NCBI RefSeq assembly: GCF_028993635.1
Contig: NZ_CP118631.1
Span: 5,952,001 to 6,016,000 of the forward strand
Reading direction: 5' to 3'
Length of the DNA stretch: 64,000 bases
DNA from: Mucilaginibacter sp. SJ
GTDB taxonomy: Bacteria > Bacteroidota > Bacteroidia > Sphingobacteriales > Sphingobacteriaceae
Shown: positions 28,397-37,417 of the stretch, one piece after another
Position numbering within the stretch: the first letter of the stretch is position 1
Layout of the letters: each line of letters begins with the position of its first letter
Notes under the pieces: model-generated
The model's database searches: none
The model's input: the letters and a program-made list of their open reading frames with translations, nothing else
Told to the model about the DNA's origin: nothing
Position numbers and translations under genes: made by a program

Positions 28397-28435
28397 GCAC
28401 TAAAATAAAGATAACTGAATAATAATAGGCGGAAA

Positions 28436-28810
28436 TCAATTTACCCGTTTCCACGTTTCATTGAAACTGAGGAAGCCCCACTTTACCTTGAGGTTTAATT
28501 CTGTACCGGATTCACTGATCGTGAAACGACCGCGATAGGTTTTATTGTCTTTCGGATCAATCACAATTCCTTCGAAAACCTTTGCAGAAATTGATTTTAG
28601 CTCTTTTGCGATAGTCTTATTGTTGTAAATTTTATCTTTTTCTGTTTCAGTACCGATTTGTTTGGCCGTTATTACCTGGCCTTCCGCATAAAACTCGATA
28701 ACATCTTTATCCGGGGTTATCCACTTACCTGTAATAGCTGCCTGCTGAGCTTGTGAAATTAAACCAAAAAACACTGAAAATATGGTGGTCATAATAACTT
28801 TTTTATACAT
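28436..28810 (-). CDS. DUF2147-family secreted protein
   Basis: 124 residues with a signal peptide (MTTIFSVFFGLISQAQQ). The mature part matches the DUF2147 pattern: ITGKWITPDKDVIEFYAEG, then KTYRGRFTISESGTELNLKVKWGFLSFNETWKRV. Members are small periplasmic lipocalin-like beta proteins of unknown function. It sits between the OmpW-like gene and the kinase gene in one minus-strand run, suggesting an envelope role within the efflux operon. Confidence 0.85.
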   Translation of the reverse strand: MYKKVIMTTIFSVFFGLISQAQQAAITGKWITPDKDVIEFYAEGQVITAKQIGTETEKDKIYNNKTIAKELKSISAKVFEGIVIDPKDNKTYRGRFTISESGTELNLKVKWGFLSFNETWKRVN

Positions 28811-28831
28811 GGCTATAATTATTAAGATGAA

Positions 28832-29506
28832 CTATAAAGGTGCTTTAATACCGGCCATGGTGCTGATACCGCTCAGATGCGTACTTGATTTATTTGGAAG
28901 TTCAGGTATTGTTGATCCCTGTGCTTCCAGAAATAATATGAACGACTTCGATATCTTGTAGTTAATACCTGCCCCCGCATTAATATAGAGATAGGTGCCC
29001 GAGAATGTACTATAGTTGACTGCGTTAGTTTTCACATCAAATGACGTCGTGGGTACATCGATAAATGATGTGCCAACACCGGCTAAGACAAATGGCTGCC
29101 ACCGGCCAAAACTGTGCTGGTAACCAAAGCCTAAACCAAGGTTGGAGCTATTCGCCTGAGCGTTAATAGACGAGTTAATGGCTCCAAGGTTACTTTGGGA
29201 TTTGAAATTGACTGTTGTTTGCCCGAATTGTAATTTGACAAAGTAATTTTGGTGATAGTTAAGCTGAAGAGCAGTCATTGCATTCGAACCTGTCAGCGTA
29301 TTTTGGCCTTTAACCTGATTGTAAGGAATAAAAAGGCCGACCGAACCGCCAAAATCCAGGTACAATTTGCGGGCTGCCGGATCATCAACGCTTTGTGCGC
29401 AGGCGGTCGATGCTAAAGCGCCGATAGACATCAGCGTAACAAAAAAACTCTTTTTTATTTTATGTCTGGCAATTGAATGCTGCTTCTTTATTTTTATCAG
29501 TCTCAT
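28832..29506 (-). CDS. Outer-membrane beta-barrel protein (OmpW-like)
   Basis: 224 residues. A basic leader (MRLIKIKKQHSIARHKIKK) precedes the hydrophobic signal SFFVTLMSIGALASTACAQ, so a shorter start is possible. Alternating hydrophobic strands follow: LYLDFGGSVGLFIPYNQV, LGLGFGYQHSFGRWQPFVLAGVGTSFIDV and LYINAGAGINYKISKSFILFLEAQG, ending MAGIKAPL. The pattern is that of an eight-stranded OmpW/OmpA-like barrel. It is downstream of the TolC gene in the efflux run. Confidence 0.8.
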   Translation of the reverse strand: MRLIKIKKQHSIARHKIKKSFFVTLMSIGALASTACAQSVDDPAARKLYLDFGGSVGLFIPYNQVKGQNTLTGSNAMTALQLNYHQNYFVKLQFGQTTVNFKSQSNLGAINSSINAQANSSNLGLGFGYQHSFGRWQPFVLAGVGTSFIDVPTTSFDVKTNAVNYSTFSGTYLYINAGAGINYKISKSFILFLEAQGSTIPELPNKSSTHLSGISTMAGIKAPL

Positions 29507-29597
29507 ATTAAATTTAAAGTGTTTGTTGTGCAGTTACTATTTTAACTGGCTTTGTGTAAACCGACAGCCGGGTACTTACCGATGTAGTGGCTGCCTG

Positions 29598-30944
29598 TTA
29601 CTTGATTTGTCCGGCTAAATTCCTGAGCTCTGCAATGGCGATGACATTAGATAATTGCGCGGAATATAAATTCACTTCTGCCTCGGATAGCCTCAACTTC
29701 GTTTCCAGCATTGCGGTTTTGATATCGAGCCCCGCAATTTGCCTGTCCTGCTGCTCTTTCAGTGCATCCCTACGATAAGCTACCAGTTTTTTTGCTGCCA
29801 GAATTAACGCCCCCGACTGTTTTATTTTGCGCCAGGTTTTGTCTATATCGCTGTCTATTTGACGTTTTGTATAAATCAGACTTTCTTCAGCCTGCTTTAA
29901 CTGGAAAACCCTTTGGTTTTGCACCTGCTTATTAGAGAAAAGATCCTGCAGGTTCCATTTTAGGCTAATGCCCACGTACGGGCTGCTAGGAGGTAATACA
30001 GGGCTGCCTTGTTGGACATAATAGCCAGTTATAATTCCGATATCTGGTATATTGCTTTGCCTGGCCGCTTTTATTCCCAATAACGCCTTTTCCTTATTCA
30101 GCCTGCCTATTTCCATATCAGGGTTGCCAAAGGACGAACTCTTATAAGCCTCTACAGGTTCAGGAACTGAATTGTCAGGCTCGGCTTCCATTAGTTTTGC
30201 GCCAGTTAAATCCAGCTCGGTAATCCTGCTCAGTTCGCCCAGATAATCCTGTACCTGAATGTCAAGTTTTAACAGGCTTTGTTCTTCGCCCGCTATATCA
30301 GCCCGCAAACCGGCAAGATTGACCCCCGTGGTTTTGCCGGCTGCCAACGCCCCTTCGGCGTCTTTCAGCCTGGCTTTGGCCAGTTCCAGTCTGGCCGCTT
30401 CCGCTTCGCTTTGCTTTTGGGTTATAAGTGTTCCGTAATATAGTTGCTCAATTTCAAGCCCTAATTGCAGTACCGTTTTCTCCTTCTCTTTTTGTATCAG
30501 CTTGATATCAGTTTTGTCTATCTCAAGCCCTGTATTTATTTTGAATTGTTGCGACAGGGGTTGATAAAGATTAAGCCCCACGTTATAGCTGCCTTTCTGT
30601 CCCACGGCAAAATTGCTGGATTGCGCCGGCAAAAGCTGGGTATCTCCATTACCTGTTTTTACAGAACCCAGTGCACCCGCAGGTACAGTAATATCAGGTA
30701 ATTTGAAATTGTACTGATAAGTTCCGTCGAGTGTTGCCGCAGGATATTTTTTTATTTCGTCTTCTTTTAGCTTACTGATTTTTTCCTGCACCTGGTATTC
30801 TTTAATAGCCAGCTGATGGCTGTTCTTCCCGGCAGCATCTTTCAGCTGTTGCAGCGAATAGACTACCTGTGCAGATAAGCGGAAAGAACCGAATGACAAT
30901 ATCGTCAATAGCAGGAGGCTGATTTTTTTCATATTATGCTTCAT
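29598..30944 (-). CDS. TolC-family outer-membrane efflux protein
   Basis: 448 residues with signal peptide (LLLLTILSFGSFRLSAQ). Two repeated TolC halves with long coiled helices are visible, for example YSLQQLKDAAGKNSHQLAIKE and GFNPDMEIGRLNKEKALLGI-like segments, plus YVGISLKWNLQDLF. It forms the outer-membrane channel of the tripartite pump. Its start overlaps the RND pump stop by 11 bases, indicating translational coupling. Confidence 0.92.
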   Translation of the reverse strand: MKHNMKKISLLLLTILSFGSFRLSAQVVYSLQQLKDAAGKNSHQLAIKEYQVQEKISKLKEDEIKKYPAATLDGTYQYNFKLPDITVPAGALGSVKTGNGDTQLLPAQSSNFAVGQKGSYNVGLNLYQPLSQQFKINTGLEIDKTDIKLIQKEKEKTVLQLGLEIEQLYYGTLITQKQSEAEAARLELAKARLKDAEGALAAGKTTGVNLAGLRADIAGEEQSLLKLDIQVQDYLGELSRITELDLTGAKLMEAEPDNSVPEPVEAYKSSSFGNPDMEIGRLNKEKALLGIKAARQSNIPDIGIITGYYVQQGSPVLPPSSPYVGISLKWNLQDLFSNKQVQNQRVFQLKQAEESLIYTKRQIDSDIDKTWRKIKQSGALILAAKKLVAYRRDALKEQQDRQIAGLDIKTAMLETKLRLSEAEVNLYSAQLSNVIAIAELRNLAGQIK

Positions 30945-33900
30945 TTGCTATAATTGTTTTATTGTCCTGTAAAATGTCTTTTTTATCACTGGGGTGAATC
31001 ACCCCTATATACATAACCGGCACCGTAAGCAGGGCCATTACCATGCTCCAAACCACTCCGAAGGACAGTACGCTGGCCAGGGGGGCCCACATGGGCGATT
31101 TAGAAATAATCATCGGAAGTACCCCGACTGCAGCTGCCATGGCGGTAAGAAAAACAGGACGCAATCGTCGCTTAGCGGCCTCAGTTGCTGCGGTCTTTAT
31201 GTCCAGACCCTGTTTGAGAAGCACATTGGTATAATCGACCAATATAATGGCGTTGCGAACCACGATGCCTGATAAGGATACAAGTCCTATGAATGCTGTG
31301 AAACTGAAATTATTGCCGGTAACTGCAAGTCCGAGAATAGAGCCAAACAGGCTCAGGGGAATAGTTGTCATGATAATAAATACTTCTTTCAGGTTTCTGA
31401 ACTGAAATAAAAGAATAAGAAATATCAACACCATGCTGATGGATAATGCAGTGATCAGGTCATTTTCCACCTCTGCTTTACCGCCTTCTTCACCGGCATA
31501 TTCTATGCGATAGCCGCCTGGCAACTTCAGACTGTCAACAGCCGGTCTTATTTCTTCAAGCAGTTCGGCCGGTAACACATGCGACTTCGTTTCACTTTGA
31601 ACTGTCAGTGTTTTCATGCCATTGCGGTGCATGATCTTGCCGCTCTGCCATTGCGGGGTCAGGTCAGCTATCTGCCTTAATGGTACGGTTGCATTATTAA
31701 CAGGGGAGGTGATGTACAGATTCTGTAGATCGCTTGTGCTTTTGCGGGCGTCGGGATTTAGCCGGAACAGAATGTTTATAGGACTATCACCTTCATACAT
31801 CGTAGAGATGGATGCACCCGTAAAGCCTGTGTAAATCGATTGTGCAATGCTGGATGTGGTAAAGCCCAGCCGTTTTCCTTCTTCTTTAGGGGTAACCTGT
31901 ATACCATAGTGATCCTCACCAAAGTCACTTCGTACCAGGCGGCTACCCTTGGCCTTCTTCATGATATCCTCTACCTGTACTGCAATTGTTTTTAACCGCG
32001 TTACATCATCACCAATGATGCGGACTTCCACCGGGGCTTTTAAATCGGTACCCTGCTGCATTAGCTTTACAAAAAATCTTCCGTCCGGTATCAGCCCCCT
32101 CATTTTTCCGGTTAGCTCTTCAGCCATTTCTTCGGTAGTTTGGGCATTGGTCGTGTTTACCAGTATCAATGCATAATTACTTGTAGGGACTTCCGGCGTA
32201 AAATTGTAGTAAAACCTCGGTGCTGATGTGCCGGTAAAGGTGGCGAAGGATATTACCCTCTTATCATCTTTTACTAACTGTTCAGCTTTTAAAATAGCCG
32301 AATTGGTTTTCTCCAGTTTGGTACCCGTAGGCATCCATAATTCGACCACAAATTGATTGCGTTCAGCGGGAGGAAAGAACAACTCGCGTACCCCCAGCTT
32401 AAATATGACAACTGTCAGGAAGGCAAATGTAATGCTGGTAAGGATTGTTAGCACAGGATGTTTTACGCACCACCCTAACGCCGCATTATAAGCGTCCTGC
32501 ATATAGGTAAGAGCAGATTTTTTCTGTCTTTTTTTCTCTTGCCCCTCGGCCTGATCGTTATGCTGGTGTAATCCTTTTTTTATGAACGTATAACAAAGTA
32601 AAGGAGTCAGGAACAAGGCAACAAAGTAGGACGAAATAAGGGCAACAGCCACTGTAATCGGCAAAGTAAATATGAACTCTCCGGTAGAACCTTTAATAAG
32701 TATTAAAGGCATAAACGAAGCAATAATGGTAACAGTTGCGGCTAGTACCGGTATCAGCAGATCATGCGCACTGCGCCAGGCCGCGGTCCATCGGTCAATA
32801 CCCTCGTCAAGCAATTCTACATAGTTATCCGCAATTACGATTGCATCATCCACCACCATTCCCAGTACCAGGATGAGCCCGGCAAGCGATACCTGGTGTA
32901 ATTCAATGCCCAGTGTGTTTAAAATGGCAAACGTTAGCGCCACAGTCATTGGTATGGCCATGGCCGCTACCGATGCAATACGGAATGGGAGCAGCAGAAT
33001 GACCACGACGATAACCGATACTATAGCGAGAAAAAATTCTTTGATGAAATGCGAAATACTTTCATCGACCAGCTTGGGTTGCGATACCAGTGTAATGATC
33101 TTCACATCCGAAGGGATCAGTTTCCGTGCTTCTGCTATCTTTTTTTCTACATCTTTCCCGAAATCGACAATGTTATTGCCTTCATGCATTTGTATGGATA
33201 GTAGAATGGCCCTGCTGCCGTTGACCGTAATAATGCTTTCGGGTTCCGCATACCCTCTTTTCAAGGTCGCTATGTCACTCATTTTTACAGGTGAACCTGT
33301 AGCCGATGTTCCAACGATTAAACTGGCCAGATCGGTTTCGGTATGAAAATAGCCATTGGTGTAGAGTGGTGTCTTACTACTCCCTGTTTTGATCTCTCCG
33401 GTGGCATCAATGCTATTTTGCGACTGCAGTGACTGTACCACCTGCATCATATTAACATCGTATTGAGCCAATTTGCCGGATGTAGAAGACACCACAACTT
33501 CTTCTTTTTGTTCACCAATACGCTTAACTTTTGAGGCCTGTGGCAGCGTCCTGACCTGATCTTCTACCTTTTGGGTATAGTCTTTTAAAGACTCATAGCT
33601 GGCATCCTTACTCTCAAGGGCAATAACGATAGCTTCAGTATCACCAAAGTCTGAGTCAACAATCGGGCCCTGTACACCTGCGGGCAGATCAACTTCTTTG
33701 GCAAGCAGGAATTGATGTCTTAATTTGTTCCAAAAGATATCAGGCTGTTTTACGTTTTCGGACAGCTCTACATTGATGACCGCCATTCCATCCTTTGAGG
33801 TAGAGTAGGTTTTGGTCTTGTCAACTTCTTCGTATTGAAAAAGGTACTGTTCCAGTTTCTGGGTAACCTGTTCTTCTACCTGTGCAGCCGACGCCCCGGG

Positions 33901-34053
33901 AAAGGAAGCGATGACCAGGCCGGTTCTAATTGTTATCTTAGGGTCTTCCCGACGAGGCATATTCAACAGCGAGTTTACACCCACCGCGAATAGCATGAGC
34001 AAAACGGCCAGCGTAACCTGCTTATATTTAAGTGCTACTTCTATAAAATTCAT
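30934..34053 (-). CDS. RND-family efflux transporter (AcrB-like)
   Basis: About 1,039 residues from MNFIEVALKYKQ (ATG at 34053; the frame is open to 34092). Twelve membrane helices and two large periplasmic loops are apparent. The TM4 proton-relay aspartates are present (VLGMVVDDAIVIADNYVELLD), and the second half has SLSGIVVRNAIILVDYTNVLL. The family is HAE1/heavy-metal-like RND. The start MPRREDPKI and FPGASAAQVEEQVTQKLE are typical of efflux RND pumps of Bacteroidota. It lies between the adaptor and TolC genes, completing a tripartite pump. Confidence 0.95.
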   Translation of the reverse strand: MNFIEVALKYKQVTLAVLLMLFAVGVNSLLNMPRREDPKITIRTGLVIASFPGASAAQVEEQVTQKLEQYLFQYEEVDKTKTYSTSKDGMAVINVELSENVKQPDIFWNKLRHQFLLAKEVDLPAGVQGPIVDSDFGDTEAIVIALESKDASYESLKDYTQKVEDQVRTLPQASKVKRIGEQKEEVVVSSTSGKLAQYDVNMMQVVQSLQSQNSIDATGEIKTGSSKTPLYTNGYFHTETDLASLIVGTSATGSPVKMSDIATLKRGYAEPESIITVNGSRAILLSIQMHEGNNIVDFGKDVEKKIAEARKLIPSDVKIITLVSQPKLVDESISHFIKEFFLAIVSVIVVVILLLPFRIASVAAMAIPMTVALTFAILNTLGIELHQVSLAGLILVLGMVVDDAIVIADNYVELLDEGIDRWTAAWRSAHDLLIPVLAATVTIIASFMPLILIKGSTGEFIFTLPITVAVALISSYFVALFLTPLLCYTFIKKGLHQHNDQAEGQEKKRQKKSALTYMQDAYNAALGWCVKHPVLTILTSITFAFLTVVIFKLGVRELFFPPAERNQFVVELWMPTGTKLEKTNSAILKAEQLVKDDKRVISFATFTGTSAPRFYYNFTPEVPTSNYALILVNTTNAQTTEEMAEELTGKMRGLIPDGRFFVKLMQQGTDLKAPVEVRIIGDDVTRLKTIAVQVEDIMKKAKGSRLVRSDFGEDHYGIQVTPKEEGKRLGFTTSSIAQSIYTGFTGASISTMYEGDSPINILFRLNPDARKSTSDLQNLYITSPVNNATVPLRQIADLTPQWQSGKIMHRNGMKTLTVQSETKSHVLPAELLEEIRPAVDSLKLPGGYRIEYAGEEGGKAEVENDLITALSISMVLIFLILLFQFRNLKEVFIIMTTIPLSLFGSILGLAVTGNNFSFTAFIGLVSLSGIVVRNAIILVDYTNVLLKQGLDIKTAATEAAKRRLRPVFLTAMAAAVGVLPMIISKSPMWAPLASVLSFGVVWSMVMALLTVPVMYIGVIHPSDKKDILQDNKTIIANEA

Positions 34054-34173
34054 TTTCTTGCTTGTTTTTGGTTTTAGATAGCTGGGAAACACAAAGGCGA
34101 TTAGTTTGAGACGGCGGCTAAAACCTGGCTGCTGGAAATCGCCCTGTATTTTTTTTCGGGTCCACCGGATTGT

Positions 34174-35223
34174 TTACCTTGCAATTGTTATTAAGGCCCC
34201 ATCAGAAAGTTTGGTTTGGCCTGATGTAACGACTGTCTCGCCGACCGAAAGTCCGGAGACGATTTCGATTTTATTTGCCGACATTTTGCCCAGGCTCACT
34301 TTACGTTTGAAGGCTTTTCCGCCAGTCTTATCTGCTACATAGACATAGCTTTGGTTGCCGGAGTCGTTTATGATACTTTCTACCGGCAGCAGGATCCCTT
34401 TTTTCTGCCCGTTAAAGATAATTCTGGCTTCGGCAATCATCCCCGGGCGTATATGCAACCCTGCGTTATCCAATCCGATCTTTACCGTAAAAGCCCTGGA
34501 CGCCGCGTCGGCTATTGCGCCGACTTCTGTTATCTGGCCGGAAAAGGTTTTGCCCAACGCCGCAATGTTAATGCTTGCTGACTGACCTATATGTAATCCG
34601 CTTAGCTCTCCTTCCGGCACAAACGCCAGCACCGTTACCTTCCTGATGTCAGAGACCACAAACAGCGGTGTGCCGGCGCTAATGATTTCGCCCACTTCGG
34701 CTTGCTTGCTTAATAGTACTCCGTCTATTGGCGTGAACAGCCTGGCATCACTCAGATTCTTTACTGTAAGCTTTTGTTGTATCTCCGCTTTTTGCAGCGA
34801 AGTGCTAATTTTTGAAAAGTCGCTTTCGCTTAGGCTCCCTTTGTCATGTAGTATTTTTAAACGCCTGTACTCATCCTTCGCTTCGTTCAACTGTACGTCG
34901 GCAAGCTGCTTATTAAGTGTGTAGTCAGTGGCCTCCAGGCTTGCTACCAGTTGTCCTTTGGAGACAAGCTGTCCTACCTTGCTTGCGATCAGATTGATTT
35001 TGCCCGGCACCATAAAGCCGAGTTTGACAGTAGTAGTCCCTTCAACATTGCCACTGAAAGTTATTTCATTAGTTTTTGGGGTGGACGATACGGTTTCTGT
35101 TTGTACAGATATGGCATTGCCTGTTTCCTCATTTGACTTTTCTTTCTTGTCGGTACATGCCGCAAAAAACAATACGATGGCAATCACCTTCGGGATATTT
35201 TTTAGGGTTTGTATTTTTATCAT
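34174..35223 (-). CDS. RND efflux adaptor (membrane fusion lipoprotein)
   Basis: 349 residues from MIKIQTLKNIPK at 35223; the frame remains open to 35340 but that part is the promoter repeat. ATG 35235 is a second possible start. Lipoprotein signal VIAIVLFFAACTDKK (lipidated Cys) leads into a typical HlyD/AcrA layout: barrel-sandwich half-motifs VKLGFMVPGKINLIASKVGQLVSKGQLVASLE, an alpha hairpin, FTPIDGVLLSKQAEVGEIISAG and beta-barrel VTVLAFVPEGELSGLHIGQ, ending SDGALITIAR. First gene of the efflux run, with promoter R2 immediately upstream. Confidence 0.93.
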   Translation of the reverse strand: MIKIQTLKNIPKVIAIVLFFAACTDKKEKSNEETGNAISVQTETVSSTPKTNEITFSGNVEGTTTVKLGFMVPGKINLIASKVGQLVSKGQLVASLEATDYTLNKQLADVQLNEAKDEYRRLKILHDKGSLSESDFSKISTSLQKAEIQQKLTVKNLSDARLFTPIDGVLLSKQAEVGEIISAGTPLFVVSDIRKVTVLAFVPEGELSGLHIGQSASINIAALGKTFSGQITEVGAIADAASRAFTVKIGLDNAGLHIRPGMIAEARIIFNGQKKGILLPVESIINDSGNQSYVYVADKTGGKAFKRKVSLGKMSANKIEIVSGLSVGETVVTSGQTKLSDGALITIAR

Positions 35224-35232
35224 TATATGTTC

Positions 35233-35375
35233 CATTTTGCAATTATTTGATGCAAAAATGTATCGGATGAAGGCTCTTCCTTTTTTTTTGTGACTTAACT
35301 GACTAAATTGTATACTGAAAACACAATAATGGATACTCAAATGACGGCTTGAAAATGAAAGAGTTTGTCAATGAA
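35233..35375 (-). promoter_or_regulatory. Shared regulon promoter, copy R2 (efflux operon)
   Basis: Core at 35233-35262 (minus strand TACATTTTTGCATC then AAATAATTGCAAAATG). Upstream at 35292-35310 lies CAATTTAGTCAGTTAAGTC; TCAGTTAAG fits the LytTR consensus [TA][AC][CA]GTTN[AG][TG] exactly. Homology to copy R3 at 49.6 kb extends about 140 bases to near 35375. Confidence 0.65.
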
Positions 35376-36394
35376 GATGATAGGGGTATCGACTGATCGA
35401 TAAGATTTTTCCGCACTGCTGAGGCAGGGCGGTATTTTAAAGAGTCCTTGAACTGCTCCGGGTTTTTCAGAATATTCAGCCGATATGATGGCATGAGGAT
35501 TGGTTTCATTTGCAATATCTTAAAAGCTGTTTATCTGCCGGCAACCGCGATAAGGTTGGGCTAAAATCTCCTGCCGGTGAGCGCTCTGGGCAAGTGACAA
35601 TATGATAATCGCGGTTTGCTGACCTTCAGGGCGGCGATGGAATTCCCCGGCTATGGTGAAACGCATAAACGTGCAGGGTTTAGACCGGCCACGCATTAAT
35701 TCGCCATGGTCTCATTTCCTAAGAATGCCTATCGGAATCATGTACGGTGTCTGGTTAGTATAGAGCAAAGAGATATTTTAGATGGCGGCCTTCGTACGAC
35801 CACCAATGTAAAGGATGCAGCAGCAGCTTTAACAAAGACGAAACGTATATTAATAGGGATAAGCGATGTAAGCGAACGGCAGGACGCATGCTTTAATGGC
35901 TACTTCCGTCCTGCTGAAACATTGATACAACCAATTACAGGCTGTTAATACAGTTGGTGTTTTGCGAAAACTACAATATAGAAGTATTGCAGGAAGCGTT
36001 GGTAAAGCCTTTGGCTTACTGACGAAATAAGACTTATAAAGAGAAAGTGGTGTAGTCGATCAGCTAATATGTTAGGCAGTGGGGTAAGCAAGGTTTTACA
36101 CACACTGAAATTGATGTGGATCATTAGCTTTTTGCACTGGTAAAATTGTTCGGAATATGGATGAAATAAAGTTTTTAACCACAGTGGCGGTGGTGGCACA
36201 CGCCAGGATGTGCTGACATTGTGCGGTTTAATGTGCTTGGTGCAACTGTTTCGAGTTAGGCTATTAAAATGCACGATACACAGTTGAACGTAAACTTTGT
36301 AGCGTTTTTTGACGAAAAAGGTGCTATATAAAAAGCTGTATTTTATAAAGTATAACCTTTTATCGTATAATCCAATTTTTATGAATAATCTAAC
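35376..36394. other. Gene-poor gap
   Basis: About 1,020 bases. Several short frames exist on both strands but none has family resemblance, a sensible start context or a stable length. An 8-bp stem GCAGGACG / CGTCCTGC at 35879-35914 encloses a 20-base loop; no T run follows. Possibly eroded sequence. Confidence 0.4.
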
Positions 36395-37270
36395 TTATAT
36401 AATCATGCTGCCTTTTTTATAAGCGCTTGGAGTTTGTCCAGCTCGCTTTTTAAAGACACGCGAAAAATAAGCTAAATTTTCAAATCCTGTTTCTACTGCG
36501 ATTTCGTAAAATGTCATGCTTGTGGTGGTTAATAATAACTGCGCCCTTTCAATTCTTTTAGATTGTAGATAGGTGAGTGGGCGTTCCCCTGTATTTTCAT
36601 GAAAAAGCCTCGAAAAATAATCAGGATTATAACTGGCCCTATTTGCTAAATCAGCTACTGTAATCGTCAACTGTAAATTGGTTTGTATATAATTTATGGC
36701 ATCAGAAATCTTAGAATGAATAATGCTTTTATCCTTTATTAAAAAAAAATCAGGCGCCAAGAATTTGGACAGTAACCGCAATAATAATCCATTGGTTTCT
36801 ACATATGCAGCAATAGGCATAAATTCATTCAACGCGATAAAGTTTTTTAATATCGGACGTTTTTCATACACTTTGGGATTATTTGAAATGTTCAAGCCCC
36901 TGTTCGGGTTTAAATGAAGTATTCTTTTAAAGCATGCAATATCATCGTCTGTAGCTTTTATTTTAAATATTTTTCTGTTTGACGAAAATAGCGATGAACC
37001 ATCTGCCGATTCTTCGACAAATGATATGTAATATTGGCTTAAATAGCTATCGCAATAGTAACAACAGGTTGTAAAACTTGGTACTAAATATAAATAACCA
37101 TTTTCGAGTCTGAAAGCTTCCGTAGTGTTATATAATTTACCTTCACCACCATCAATAAAATATAAGCGGTAAAAAGTGCTGGTCACATTTTTGAAATTCC
37201 AGTTTTTGTTCAACTTAACATGATCCGTGTTCATTAGGGCAAATGTCGACTTTAAAATGCTCATGTTCAT
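36395..37270 (-). CDS. AraC-family transcriptional regulator
   Basis: 291 residues. The N-terminal part is a cupin-like sensor (YFIDGGEGKLYNTTEAFRLENGYLYLVPSF), then a helical middle, and a C-terminal AraC double helix-turn-helix at about 185-285 (ITVADLANRASYNPDYFSRLFHENTG and MTFYEIAVETGFENLAYFSRVFKKRAGQTPSAY). It is divergent from the DUF1553-type gene across a 147-base gap, so it likely controls the haem/Tat cluster and perhaps the GH95 gene at its end. Confidence 0.93.
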   Translation of the reverse strand: MNMSILKSTFALMNTDHVKLNKNWNFKNVTSTFYRLYFIDGGEGKLYNTTEAFRLENGYLYLVPSFTTCCYYCDSYLSQYYISFVEESADGSSLFSSNRKIFKIKATDDDIACFKRILHLNPNRGLNISNNPKVYEKRPILKNFIALNEFMPIAAYVETNGLLLRLLSKFLAPDFFLIKDKSIIHSKISDAINYIQTNLQLTITVADLANRASYNPDYFSRLFHENTGERPLTYLQSKRIERAQLLLTTTSMTFYEIAVETGFENLAYFSRVFKKRAGQTPSAYKKGSMII

Positions 37271-37417
37271 AATAATATAGCATTTGCAATTTAAAAATAA
37301 TCACGATAAGTTTTTATGAAAAAGTCGGCTTTGTGTAAACTTATGTTGTCTTTGTGAAATTTTAATCCATTTTCTCCATGTAGCTTTATAAATTATAAAC
37401 CGAGTAAATTTCACCTT

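Noticed and set aside
35879..35914. GCAGGACG / CGTCCTGC stem considered as an integron-type attachment site
   Set aside because: No integrase, no second site and no core-site sequences nearby.
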